A stretch of 64,000 nucleotides of DNA from positions 1-64,000 of the forward strand of contig CAKZFX010000019.1 of assembly GCA_936908745.1 (NCBI GenBank), in the 5' to 3' direction. A model generated the notes under the pieces. The model did not search any database and was not told the DNA's origin. It worked only from the letters and a program-made list of their open reading frames with translations. The translations under genes were made by a program, and so were the position numbers. Shown one piece after another: positions 44,970 through 52,777 of this stretch. How positions within the stretch are numbered: position 1 is the first letter of the stretch; the number at the start of each line of letters is the position of its first letter. This DNA is from an uncultured Chitinophagaceae bacterium (GTDB lineage: Bacteria > Bacteroidota > Bacteroidia > Chitinophagales > Chitinophagaceae).

Positions 44970-45761
44970 ATGAAATATCTTTTAACAGCAGTATTGGGAA
45001 TTTTATTGATGGCCGGTTGCAGCAAATCAGGCAGCGATAAGAATGGCAGTTCTGAAGTAACAGCGCCGCCTTCTTCATTAGGGCTAAATAGTTTTTACAA
45101 AAAGTACGTGGATGCCGGCGGCATTCCTGTTATCAGTTCCGATAAAGTAGCAGACGAAGCGTTGTTAAAAGCAAGGGATATTGTCAATTATATGGTCAGC
45201 ACTATTCCTGCCGAAAAATTAAAGATGATTGAAAACAAATTGCGTGTAGGTATCATCGGTATCACAGAACGCCCTACACAAATGCCGGAGTACAGCGATC
45301 TTTATACGGCGTTTCCGGGCACCGATTGGGACAACCGTGCAAGGGCTTATGGCGCTACATTGCAACGCCCGCTGACGACCAATTGCGAAGAGAATATGTT
45401 GTGCAAACAAAGTATTGACCGTTATAAAGGTGAAGAGTTGTTGACGCATGAGTTTGCACATGCTATCCATGAACTTGGTATCCGTTTTACCACGCCCACT
45501 TTTGACAACCAATTGCAGGCAGCGTATAATAATGCAGTTTCCACGGGTCTTTGGGCCAATACCTATGCAAGATCAGATGTGCGGGAGTATTGGGCAGAAG
45601 GTGTGCAATGCTGGTTCAATTGCAATATTGAAGTGGCGATAGCCGATGGCGTGCATAATCATGTAAACACAAGAGCAGAGTTGCAAACCTATGATCCGAT
45701 GTTATACAACCTGATCAAACAGTTTTTCTCCGATGCGCCTAAAAAACACGGTTGTTATTGA
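44970..45761 (+). CDS. Lipoprotein zinc metallopeptidase, lethal-factor-like gluzincin pattern
   Basis: 263 residues. Lipobox LLMAGC with Cys17 as anchor, then a Ser/Gly linker and one catalytic domain. The zinc motif is HEFAH (160-164) in YKGEELLTHEFAHAIHE; about 45 residues later comes REYWAEGVQCWF, whose Glu (about 210) could be the third zinc ligand, as in lethal-factor-type gluzincins (E-F/Y-x-A-E). Four cysteines (TNCEENMLC and CWFNC) may form disulfides. I cannot name a family with certainty; substrate unknown. The frame is open back to 44862 but that region holds the upstream terminator, so ATG 44970 is the start. A terminator follows. Confidence 0.7.
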   Translation: MKYLLTAVLGILLMAGCSKSGSDKNGSSEVTAPPSSLGLNSFYKKYVDAGGIPVISSDKVADEALLKARDIVNYMVSTIPAEKLKMIENKLRVGIIGITERPTQMPEYSDLYTAFPGTDWDNRARAYGATLQRPLTTNCEENMLCKQSIDRYKGEELLTHEFAHAIHELGIRFTTPTFDNQLQAAYNNAVSTGLWANTYARSDVREYWAEGVQCWFNCNIEVAIADGVHNHVNTRAELQTYDPMLYNLIKQFFSDAPKKHGCY

Positions 45762-45767
45762 TACAAC

Positions 45768-45802
45768 AAACCCTGTAGCATTGCGCTACAGGGTTTTATT
45801 TT
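45768..45802. terminator. Rho-independent terminator
   Basis: AAACCCTGTAGC (45768-45779) pairs perfectly with GCTACAGGGTTT (45785-45796), loop of five, then TATTTTTT. It lies between the metallopeptidase and convergent fabD and can serve both strands. Confidence 0.88.
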
Positions 45803-45823
45803 TTAAATGAGTTGATATTCAAT

Positions 45824-46714
45824 TTAGCTTACGCCGTCAACAGTCATTTCTTTATTGATCTTCAGCACCAGGCCTTGCAATACTTTGCCAGGGCCTGCTT
45901 CGGTAAATCGGGTTGCTCCATCAGCGATCATCGCTTGTACGCTTTGTGTCCAGCGGACAGCGCCTGTCAACTGATCAATCAGGTTTTGTTTGATCTCATC
46001 TTTATCCATCACGGCTTTGGCCACTACGTTTTGATATACGGCACAGGTAGGCGTATGAAATTTGGTATTCTCAATAGCCGCCGCCAGTTCTTTTTTAGCT
46101 GGTTCCATCAATGGAGAATGGAAAGCGCCGCCAACCGGCAATACCAATGCTCTTTTGGCACCGGCAGCTTTCATTCTTTCGCAGGCAATATCAATTCCTT
46201 TCAGCGAACCACTGATCACTAATTGACCGGGGCAGTTATAGTTAGCAGGCACAACGATCTCTCCTGTCTCTGCTGTCACTTCTTTACAGATCGCTTCCAC
46301 TTTATCATCAGCCAATGCTAATACAGCCGCCATTGTTGATGGATTCAGTTCACAGGCTTTTTGCATCGCAGTCGCCCGGATAGAAACCAACGATAATGCA
46401 TCATCAAAACTCAATGTGCCGTTTACCACCAGCGCCGAAAATTCACCAAGTGAATGACCAGCTACCATATCAGGCGCCGCATTTTCAATGCTGCGGTAAG
46501 CAATAATTGAATGAAGGAAAACTGCAGGCTGTGTGACATTTGTTTTTTTCAGGTCTTCTTCTGATCCATTGAACATACTGTCAGAAATGCGAAAGCCTAA
46601 TACATCGTTTGCCTGCTCAAATAATTTTTTTGCGAAAGCGCTGTTCTCATAATGTTCCTTTCCCATCCCGGGGAATTGAGAGCCCTGCCCGGGAAAAATA
46701 TACGCATGTTTCAT
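45824..46714 (-). CDS. fabD: Malonyl-CoA:ACP transacylase FabD
   Basis: 296 residues. FabD loads malonate onto acyl carrier protein. Motifs: N-terminal FPGQGSQFPGMGKEHYE, nucleophile GHSLGE (Ser about 89), Arg in SIRATAMQ about 114, catalytic His in GGAFHSPLM about 198 and C-terminal EAGPGKVLQGL. It is the last gene of a minus-strand cluster queD-like x2, folE, fabD, 90 bases after folE. Start ATG is the complement of 46712-46714. Full length. Confidence 0.95.
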   Translation of the reverse strand: MKHAYIFPGQGSQFPGMGKEHYENSAFAKKLFEQANDVLGFRISDSMFNGSEEDLKKTNVTQPAVFLHSIIAYRSIENAAPDMVAGHSLGEFSALVVNGTLSFDDALSLVSIRATAMQKACELNPSTMAAVLALADDKVEAICKEVTAETGEIVVPANYNCPGQLVISGSLKGIDIACERMKAAGAKRALVLPVGGAFHSPLMEPAKKELAAAIENTKFHTPTCAVYQNVVAKAVMDKDEIKQNLIDQLTGAVRWTQSVQAMIADGATRFTEAGPGKVLQGLVLKINKEMTVDGVS

Positions 46715-46803
46715 CGGTGTTAGTAGTTAATCCAAACAAAAATGCCGCAAAGCTTTTAATTAGAAAAATCTTTGTGGCATCTGTGAACAAACAAGCTTGA
46801 TTA

Positions 46804-47400
46804 TCAGCTCAATTTTGCTGTTATAAGCTTTAAAAATTCACTTCTTGTCGGGTTTTTAAGAAATTCTCCGTCAAAAGCGGATGTAGTTGTCACTGAATTT
46901 TGTTTCTGCACACCCCGCATCATCATGCAAAGATGCTGTGCTTCGATCACCACGGCCACACCCACAGGATTCAGGCTTTCCTTGATCGCTTCCAAAATCT
47001 GGTGTGTCAAACGCTCCTGTACCTGCATACGTCGTGCATACACGTCTACTACCCTTGCCATCTTGCTCAGGCCGGTGATCCAGCCATTGGGGATATAAGC
47101 AATATGCGCTTTACCAAAGAAAGGAAGCATGTGGTGTTCGCACATACTATACAGCTCGATGTCTTTTACAACAATCATTTCGCTGACGGGCTCATGAAAC
47201 TTAGCGGAGTTTAGAATGGCTTGTGCATCCATTTCATAACCTTGCGTCAGGTATTGCATGGCCTTGGCCACACGTTCAGGTGTTTTTTGCAGCCCTTCTC
47301 TTTCAGGATCTTCGCCTAATAAACTGATGGCTTGTTTATATGATTGCATCAGTCCTTCCGTCACATGCTCATCATACTGCTCTGTTTTTTTATATGCCAT
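46804..47400 (-). CDS. folE: GTP cyclohydrolase I FolE
   Basis: 198 residues. FolE converts GTP to 7,8-dihydroneopterin triphosphate, the entry to folate and, through QueD, to queuosine. Zinc ligands are visible: Cys/His in MCEHHMLPFFGKAHIAYIP (SMCEHHMLP) and the later Cys in AQHLCMMMRGV; SKMARVVDVYARRMQVQERL is the family core. Homodecameric cytosolic enzyme. It follows two QueD-like genes, a natural metabolic pairing because QueD uses FolE's product. Start ATG complement of 47398-47400. Confidence 0.95.
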   Translation of the reverse strand: MAYKKTEQYDEHVTEGLMQSYKQAISLLGEDPEREGLQKTPERVAKAMQYLTQGYEMDAQAILNSAKFHEPVSEMIVVKDIELYSMCEHHMLPFFGKAHIAYIPNGWITGLSKMARVVDVYARRMQVQERLTHQILEAIKESLNPVGVAVVIEAQHLCMMMRGVQKQNSVTTTSAFDGEFLKNPTRSEFLKLITAKLS

Positions 47401-47464
47401 ATTTCAAAATTGGTCGTGTTAATTCTCACATCTACACACTTCCACATTCTCACATTCAATTCTA

Positions 47465-47881
47465 TTAATCCGCAGGATACTCTACAAAATTCCTTGGCGT
47501 TTCATACAGCCGTATCTGCAAGTCCATTTTCTTATCAATATGCGGTCTCAATAAATTAAAGATGACGATCGCTATATTTTCCGCCGTTGGGTTCAGGTTT
47601 CTGAATTCTTTGGTATCAAGATTCAGGTTCTTGTGATCAAATCTTGTATGTATTTCTCTTTTTACCAAATCGCTCAGCACTTTCAGGTCCATCACATAGC
47701 CCGTTTTTTTATCCGGTTTGCCGGTCACTTTTACTTCCAGTTCGTAATTATGCCCATGATAATGCGGCAACGCACATTTGCCAAACACATCGGCATTTTT
47801 CTGATCGTCCCAACCGGGGTTGAATAACCGGTGGGCGGCGTTAAAATGCTCACGGCGGAAAACAGCCACTTTCTTGCTCAT
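47465..47881 (-). CDS. 6-carboxytetrahydropterin synthase-like protein (QueD/PTPS), copy 1
   Basis: 138 residues of the PTPS/QueD fold. Zinc-binding histidines are in FNAAHRLF and HGHNYELEV; catalytic Cys in FGKCALPHYHGH; the C-terminal RLYETPRNFVEY holds the substrate-anchoring Glu. Queuosine QueD and eukaryotic-like PTPS cannot be told apart with certainty; the residue before HGHNY differs between this copy (HYHGH) and its neighbour (NWHGH). It lies 41 bases after copy 2 and 64 bases before folE, so the three probably share a message. One of the two should be QueD for the QueE in this window; the other may make a tetrahydrobiopterin-like cofactor. Confidence 0.85.
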   Translation of the reverse strand: MSKKVAVFRREHFNAAHRLFNPGWDDQKNADVFGKCALPHYHGHNYELEVKVTGKPDKKTGYVMDLKVLSDLVKREIHTRFDHKNLNLDTKEFRNLNPTAENIAIVIFNLLRPHIDKKMDLQIRLYETPRNFVEYPAD

Positions 47882-47922
47882 GTTATTGGTTTAACGTTTC
47901 CGGGTAGCGAATGGTTCAACCC

Positions 47923-48333
47923 TTACTCGCCAAAATATTCCACGTATATGCGAGGTGTTTCGTACAATTTAATGCAATGTAAGGCAATCCCGGCAGGCAA
48001 ATGCGGCACTAATTGCTGCCAGATAGCGATGGCCAGGTTTTCCGTGCTGCACATTTTGTCCTTCATAAAGTCCACATCAACATTCAGGTTCCTATGGTCC
48101 AGTTTTTCGATGATATGATCACGGATGATGGTGCTCAGGCGTTTTACGTCAAACACAAACCCGGTATCAGGATCGGGTTTGCCTTTTACCGTTACCAATA
48201 ACTCATAGTTATGGCCATGCCAGTTTTCATTGGCACATTTGCCAAATACCGCTTCGTTCTTTTCAACTGTCCAGTTGGGATTGAATAGCTTATGTGCAGC
48301 GTTGAAATGTTCAGATCTTGTTAAGTAAACCAT
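47923..48333 (-). CDS. 6-carboxytetrahydropterin synthase-like protein (QueD/PTPS), copy 2
   Basis: 136 residues, paralog of the next gene with about half identical residues by eye. Conserved elements: EHFNAAHKLFNP, VFGKCANENWHGHNYEL with catalytic Cys and the HxH zinc ligands, the LDHRNLN catalytic Asp-His, and KLYETPRIYVEY. It begins the putative operon copy 2, copy 1, folE, fabD. A structured leader with a TACATTTG promoter element lies upstream. Start ATG complement of 48331-48333. Confidence 0.85.
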   Translation of the reverse strand: MVYLTRSEHFNAAHKLFNPNWTVEKNEAVFGKCANENWHGHNYELLVTVKGKPDPDTGFVFDVKRLSTIIRDHIIEKLDHRNLNVDVDFMKDKMCSTENLAIAIWQQLVPHLPAGIALHCIKLYETPRIYVEYFGE

Positions 48334-48414
48334 GCTTTACTTTTTATTCCCTTCACAGCAGTTTGGGCGGAAGGGATTAGTGAACCAGCCATTTGGCTGG
48401 CAGGCGCAAATGTA
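48334..48414 (-). promoter_or_regulatory. Promoter and structured leader of the queD-queD-folE-fabD cluster
   Basis: On the minus strand TACATTTG (complement of 48407-48414) is an exact TAnnTTTG. The resulting leader of about 70 nt has two hairpins: CCAGCC/GGCTGG (48385-48400, loop 4) and CCCTTC/GAAGGG (48349-48354 with 48370-48375, loop 15), then an A-rich stretch before the ATG. It could be a pterin- or preQ1-responsive leader, but it does not match the preQ1-I consensus that I know. Confidence 0.45.
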
Positions 48415-48479
48415 CGATAAATAGACGAGCCGGATAAGTTGCGAAAAGCAAATAATTCGGTTAATTTGACACTAAAAAA

Positions 48480-49013
48480 ATGAAGAAACAGCTATTAACC
48501 CTTATCCTGCTTGCATTTGCAACCACTTCTTTTTCCCAAAACACATGGATCCGCTTTGATGGTATAAAAGGCGAAAGCACCAAACCCCAGATGACCGGTA
48601 AAACACAGATAGAAGGTTTTACCTGGGAAGCCAGCATACCTGTACGGGTGGGCGTTGGCGCTACCGGCAAAAGAACCTATCAACCCGCCACCTTTATAAA
48701 AGCAGAAGGCGCCATAACGCCTGTTTTATTCCAGCATTTTGCACAAAATAAAGTGATCAAAGAAGTGGTGGTGGAATACTGGGTACCTAAGACCGGCGCT
48801 GCTGCCAGTACAGGTGCGGAAACACTGGAATACACAGTGACGTTTAAGAATGTTATGATCAGCGGCTTCAAACAGTTCAACGGGCCGGTAACAGATCAGA
48901 AGTTTGATCCTGCGAATAACAATGTATTGTATGATGAAATCAAATTCACTTATACGGAGATCAGCGTCGTCTATAAAATGGGAAATATAGAAGGCGCCGA
49001 TCAAACGAATTAA
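48480..49013 (+). CDS. Exported Hcp-like (T6SS tube protein family) protein
   Basis: 177 residues. The protein starts with a clear signal peptide (MKKQLLTLILLAFATTSFSQ) and the mature part matches the Hcp beta-barrel pattern: WIRFDGIKGEST near the start, a middle EYTVTFKNVMISGF and a C-terminal EIKFTYTEISVVYK. Canonical Hcp is cytoplasmic and assembles the type VI tube; a version with a signal peptide is secreted by another route and common in some Bacteroidota, role unknown. No other type VI gene is in the window. Upstream is a divergent QueD gene; mqnB follows after 30 bases. ATG at 48480. Confidence 0.75.
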   Translation: MKKQLLTLILLAFATTSFSQNTWIRFDGIKGESTKPQMTGKTQIEGFTWEASIPVRVGVGATGKRTYQPATFIKAEGAITPVLFQHFAQNKVIKEVVVEYWVPKTGAAASTGAETLEYTVTFKNVMISGFKQFNGPVTDQKFDPANNNVLYDEIKFTYTEISVVYKMGNIEGADQTN

Positions 49014-49043
49014 CCACACACTTCTGTTTTTAAAAATGATAAT

Positions 49044-49700
49044 ATGCATTGCTTATTAGCTGCTGCCACTGCTGCCGAAATTGAACCCTTCCTGGCACAT
49101 TACCGGGATAGTCAAAAAACAGCGTTTATTGATTTTACCATTGATGTGCTGATCACCGGGGTGGGATTAACGGCGACTACTTACCAATTAGGCCGCTATA
49201 TGCGTTTGCGAAAACCGGATTTAGCGATCCAGGCCGGTATTGCAGGTTGCTTTGACACCTCAGCAACGCTGGGTAATGTATACGTTATCAATAAAGATGC
49301 GATCGCCGATGAAGGCGTAACGGAAAACGGGGAGTTGAAAACAGTGTTTGACCTGAAGCTGCAACCGGCTTCCCGTTCTCCTTATAAAAATGGCTGGCTG
49401 GTCAATCCGTACACGCCGATGCTCAAACGTTCGAAGCTGAAAAGAGCAACGGCGGTTTCTGTTAACCAGGTGACAACAAATAAGAAAACGATTGAACAGT
49501 ACAGGCACAAGTTTAAACCGCTGGTGGAGTCCATGGAAGGCGCTGCTTTTCACTATTGCTGCCTGATGGAGGCTGTACCGTTTATGCAGTTGCGGGCCAC
49601 CAGCAATTATATGGGTGAACGGAATAAAAAGAAATGGCTGCTGAAAGATTCCATCGGCAACCTGAACAATGAACTGATCCGTTTGTTTGAAAATTTATAA
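49044..49700 (+). CDS. mqnB: Futalosine hydrolase MqnB
   Basis: 218 residues of the nucleoside phosphorylase/MTAN fold. MqnB cleaves futalosine (or the aminodeoxy form) to release the dehypoxanthine product in the futalosine route to menaquinone. Family motifs: LITGVGLTATTYQLGRY, QAGIAGCFD, ESMEGAAFHYCCL (active-site Glu region) and RATSNYMGERN (catalytic Asp/Asn region). It is followed after 11 bases by mqnD, the next-but-one enzyme, which supports the assignment over other nucleosidases. Confidence 0.92.
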   Translation: MHCLLAAATAAEIEPFLAHYRDSQKTAFIDFTIDVLITGVGLTATTYQLGRYMRLRKPDLAIQAGIAGCFDTSATLGNVYVINKDAIADEGVTENGELKTVFDLKLQPASRSPYKNGWLVNPYTPMLKRSKLKRATAVSVNQVTTNKKTIEQYRHKFKPLVESMEGAAFHYCCLMEAVPFMQLRATSNYMGERNKKKWLLKDSIGNLNNELIRLFENL

Positions 49701-49711
49701 GGACTGACGAC

Positions 49712-50545
49712 ATGAAACTGACCATTGGTTTTTCTCCCTGCCCCAACGACACGTTTATTTTTGATGCGCTGATCAATAAAAAGATTGATACAGAAGGATT
49801 GGAGTTTGATGCCGTGCTGGAAGATGTGGAAACGCTCAACAAATGGGCGTTGGAAGGTAAACTGGCTATCACTAAATTAAGCTTCCCCGCTTTTTTTCAA
49901 TCACTGGACCATTATGTGCTGCTGAATGCGGGTTCGGCATTAGGGAAAGGCGTTGGACCTTTGCTTGTATCAAAATGGAAAATGGAAAATGGAAAATGGG
50001 ATGTGGAAGAACAATCCATCGCACTGCCCGGCGTAAATACAACCGCTAATTTGTTGTTCAGTTTTGCGTATCCTGCCGCTGCTAATAAAGAGTTCCTTTT
50101 GTTTTCGGAAATAGAAGATGCTGTGGTGAATGAAAAAACAGGATTGGGCGTTATCATCCATGAAAACCGGTTTACCTACCAGCAAAAAGGCTTACATAAA
50201 GTAACCGACCTTGGTGAGTTTTGGGAACAGAAAATGAATGTACCGATTCCCCTCGGCGGTATTGCCATCAAACGCTCGATTGATAAAAAAATAAGTTTGC
50301 AGGTGGATCAACTTGTAAAGAAAAGTTTACAATACGCTTTTGCGCATTACCCATTGATTACTGACTACGTTAAAGAACATTCACAGGCTATGAGTGAAGA
50401 AGTGATGCGCCAGCATATTGACCTGTATGTAAACAATTACAGCCTTGACCTCGGAGAAGATGGAAAGAAATCCATCGGAGTATTACAGGAAGTTTTTTTA
50501 GCCTCGTCTAAAAAACCGAAAAACGATACAGCGCTATTTCTTTAA
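49712..50545 (+). CDS. mqnD: 1,4-dihydroxy-6-naphthoate synthase MqnD
   Basis: 277 residues, a periplasmic-binding-protein-like fold that uses a solvent-access His. MqnD converts cyclic dehypoxanthinyl futalosine to 1,4-dihydroxy-6-naphthoate. Motifs: GFSPCPNDTFIFDALI at the N-terminus, LNKWALEGKLAITKLSFPAF, GVNTTANLLF and GVIIHENRFTY with the likely catalytic His. Between VGPLLVS and IALPGVNTT is KWKMENGKWDVEEQ, encoded by four perfect AAAATGG copies and longer than I expect in the family. The C-terminus overlaps convergent photolyase by 12 bases. Confidence 0.93.
   Translation: MKLTIGFSPCPNDTFIFDALINKKIDTEGLEFDAVLEDVETLNKWALEGKLAITKLSFPAFFQSLDHYVLLNAGSALGKGVGPLLVSKWKMENGKWDVEEQSIALPGVNTTANLLFSFAYPAAANKEFLLFSEIEDAVVNEKTGLGVIIHENRFTYQQKGLHKVTDLGEFWEQKMNVPIPLGGIAIKRSIDKKISLQVDQLVKKSLQYAFAHYPLITDYVKEHSQAMSEEVMRQHIDLYVNNYSLDLGEDGKKSIGVLQEVFLASSKKPKNDTALFL
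49972..49999 (+). repeat. In-gene tandem repeat, four copies of AAAATGG
   Basis: Four exact 7-bp units inside mqnD (49972-49978, 49979-49985, 49986-49992, 49993-49999), followed by a diverged unit GATGTGG. The unit is not a multiple of three, so gain or loss of one copy would shift the reading frame. Confidence 0.9.
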
Positions 50546-51838
50546 CGCCTTGCTATACGTTTCCAAACACCTTTTGCGTGCCACATCATGTTCCACGATC
50601 GGTTTTGCGTACGTGAACTCTTCAAACTCCGGCACCCATTTCCTGATGTATTTTAATTGCGGATCAAATTTCTGTGTTTGCAAATGCGGGTTGAAAATAC
50701 GGAAGTACGGTGCTGCATCACAACCGCTGCCGGCCGCCCATTGCCAGCCACCATTGTTGGCAGCTAAATCATAGTCCAATAATTTTTTTGCAAAATAAGC
50801 TTCGCCCCAGCGCCAGTCAACCAATAAATGTTTGGTCAAAAAACTTGCCACCACCATACGCACACGGTTGTGCATATAACCTGTTTTATTCAACTCACGC
50901 ATACCCGCATCCACAATCGGGTAGCCGGTGTTTCCTTCGCACCAGGCGGCAAACTCTTTTTCATTGTTGCGCCAGCGGATACCGTCATATTCTTTCTTAA
51001 ACGATTCATTGACCACCTGCGGAAAATGCCAGAGTATCATGTGATAAAAATCCCGCCAGATCAGTTCGTTCAAAAATGTTTCATTGATGCTGCCGGCTTC
51101 ATTTACCAATTCACGGATGCTGATCGTACCAAAACGAAGATGAACGCTCAACCGTGAAGTACCGTTGATAGCCGGGTAATCACGTTGCTCTTTATACTTC
51201 CGGATCGTTTCTTCTTTCCAGTTGCGGGAAGGAAATGGCAAGCCGGAGGGTTTAAATCCTATAGAAGCAAGTGAAAGAATTTTCTTTTCCGGTTGCTTAA
51301 AAAAATGTTTACGGTATTTCTTTACAGGATAAGGCTTTTTATAAAAGTCTGTAAGCAGCGCTTTCCATTTGCGGGAGTAAGGGGTAAAAACGGTGTAAGG
51401 TTTTCCATCATCCTTCAGCACTTCGCCTTTTTCAAAAATCACCTGGTCTTTGTAAGAAAAGAAAGAGACATTACTTGCCTCCAGTTTTTTCTTTACCTGC
51501 TTGTCCCGTTCTCTTGCGTAAGGCTCATAATCGTGATTAGTATATACCTCCTGCACATCATAAGCGGAGAGCAGTTCAGTAAAAACGGTTTCGGGCTCAC
51601 CATACCGCACATCCAGCGTAGACCCTATACGCAGTAGCTGGTCCTGGATTTCTTTGAGGGCTACGTAAATAAATTCAACACGACGGTCGTTCTCCTCTTC
51701 GAGCTCATCCAATATATTTTTATCGAAAATAAAAACAGGCAGCACGGGATGGCCGATCTTCAGCGCATGATACAATCCTGCATTATCCTGCAAACGCAGG
51801 TCACGCCTGAACCAGAAAACAGTAACGGTAGCCTTCAT
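50534..51838 (-). CDS. phrB: Deoxyribodipyrimidine photolyase / cryptochrome family, class I
   Basis: 434 residues. N-terminal antenna Rossmann domain (1-130; FWFRRDLRLQDNAGLYHAL) and FAD-binding C-terminal domain with NGTSRLSVHLRFGTISIREL, LNELIWRDFYHMIL, GNTGYPIVDAGMRELNKTGY, MHNRVRMVVASFLTKHLLVDWR and GGWQWAAGSGCDAAPYFRIF, the full set of class I CPD photolyase signatures. The three Trp positions for electron transfer are likely kept. Repairs UV dimers in the cytosol. Convergent with mqnD, 12-base overlap of coding ends. DNA photolyase is more likely than a signalling cryptochrome. Confidence 0.9.
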   Translation of the reverse strand: MKATVTVFWFRRDLRLQDNAGLYHALKIGHPVLPVFIFDKNILDELEEENDRRVEFIYVALKEIQDQLLRIGSTLDVRYGEPETVFTELLSAYDVQEVYTNHDYEPYARERDKQVKKKLEASNVSFFSYKDQVIFEKGEVLKDDGKPYTVFTPYSRKWKALLTDFYKKPYPVKKYRKHFFKQPEKKILSLASIGFKPSGLPFPSRNWKEETIRKYKEQRDYPAINGTSRLSVHLRFGTISIRELVNEAGSINETFLNELIWRDFYHMILWHFPQVVNESFKKEYDGIRWRNNEKEFAAWCEGNTGYPIVDAGMRELNKTGYMHNRVRMVVASFLTKHLLVDWRWGEAYFAKKLLDYDLAANNGGWQWAAGSGCDAAPYFRIFNPHLQTQKFDPQLKYIRKWVPEFEEFTYAKPIVEHDVARKRCLETYSKALKK

Positions 51839-51866
51839 AGTTTCGCTTAAAAAACACTAAACAATT

Positions 51867-52706
51867 TTACGTGTAAAAAGGTTGAATGGTTTTTTCATAA
51901 ACCCTTGAAACTGTCATTTTTGTGTAAGTTTTGCTACCGAATCTCTCCACCCATCTTAAACAATTGACCGCATTTGTTAAAAAAACTTCGTCGGCTTCTT
52001 CCAAATCTTTCAACGAAAGGCTTGTTTCATTAATAGCCAATCCATGTTGCGGCAGTTGCTGCAACAAATATTTCCGCATGGTCCCGTTTACACAGCCCTC
52101 TGTTAATGAAGGGGTGAAAATGATATTGTCTTTTATTACAAAGAGGTTGGCGATCGTACTGTCAGCGATACGGTCATGCTGGTTGAGCACCAAACAATCA
52201 TTCCATTTGTTTTCCCTGGCAAACAGCGCCGCCATTGCATAAGGCAGGAAATTGGCTGATTTTATATGGGCAAATTTGTCAATACTTTTCTTAGCGTCCT
52301 TGTAAATACCGATCTCCAATCCATTTTCATTGAGCTGGTTTATTGTTGAAGACAAGGGCCAGCATTCGATCATGTATTCCAGCCCGCTTTCTTCGTACAA
52401 ACCGCCATTCCCTCTCCATATGGACAAACGTATTCTTGCCAGTTGGTCGCATTTATTTTTCCGGCAAAGCGTTGTTATTTCCTTTTCTATTTTTTCAGCA
52501 GTAAAATGAGCAGGGATTTTGTATTGTAGTAAAGCAAGGCTTTCAAATAAGCGTTGCTTGTGCAGTTCAAAAAGAAGGACCTGGCCACGATACATTTTCA
52601 TTGTTTCAAACAAACCATCCCCGTAACGAAAGCTCTTGTTACCAGCCAGTAAAACAGGCTCTTCAGCCGCCACATATTTTCCATTGATACAAATAGTCCG
52701 CACCAT
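51867..52706 (-). CDS. Aminotransferase class IV (PabC/IlvE/Dat-like)
   Basis: 279 residues. Fold type IV PLP enzyme: FRYGDGLFETMKMYRG near the N-terminus, the PLP lysine in IKSANFLPYA (Lys149) and SLTEGCVNGTMRKYLL, ETSLSLKDLEEADEVFLTNAV. The group includes 4-amino-4-deoxychorismate lyase (PabC), D-amino acid and branched-chain aminotransferases; the sequence leans to PabC-like but is not decisive, and no pab gene is adjacent. Cytosolic. A TTG precedes the ATG at 52706; ATG is preferred. 28 bases from the photolyase gene, which may be cotranscribed. Confidence 0.85.
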   Translation of the reverse strand: MVRTICINGKYVAAEEPVLLAGNKSFRYGDGLFETMKMYRGQVLLFELHKQRLFESLALLQYKIPAHFTAEKIEKEITTLCRKNKCDQLARIRLSIWRGNGGLYEESGLEYMIECWPLSSTINQLNENGLEIGIYKDAKKSIDKFAHIKSANFLPYAMAALFARENKWNDCLVLNQHDRIADSTIANLFVIKDNIIFTPSLTEGCVNGTMRKYLLQQLPQHGLAINETSLSLKDLEEADEVFLTNAVNCLRWVERFGSKTYTKMTVSRVYEKTIQPFYT

Positions 52707-52720
52707 CAATGAAAGTAAAT

Positions 52721-52757
52721 AAAAAATGCTATCCCATTGGTATGGAACAGCATTTTT
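52721..52757 (-). terminator. Terminator of the response regulator gene
   Basis: AAAAAATGCT (52721-52730) and AGCATTTTTA (52749-52758) flank an inner CCAT/ATGG pairing around TTGG; on the minus strand this ends in a T-run 20 bases after the stop at 52778. Confidence 0.7.
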
Positions 52758-52777
52758 AGTTATGGTGCAGGGAGGTA

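Noticed and set aside
48334..48414. preQ1-I riboswitch in the queD leader
   Set aside because: GGTTC-N-CCC words occur but the required pairing stem and the A-rich ACUA tail in register are missing, so only a generic structured leader is reported.
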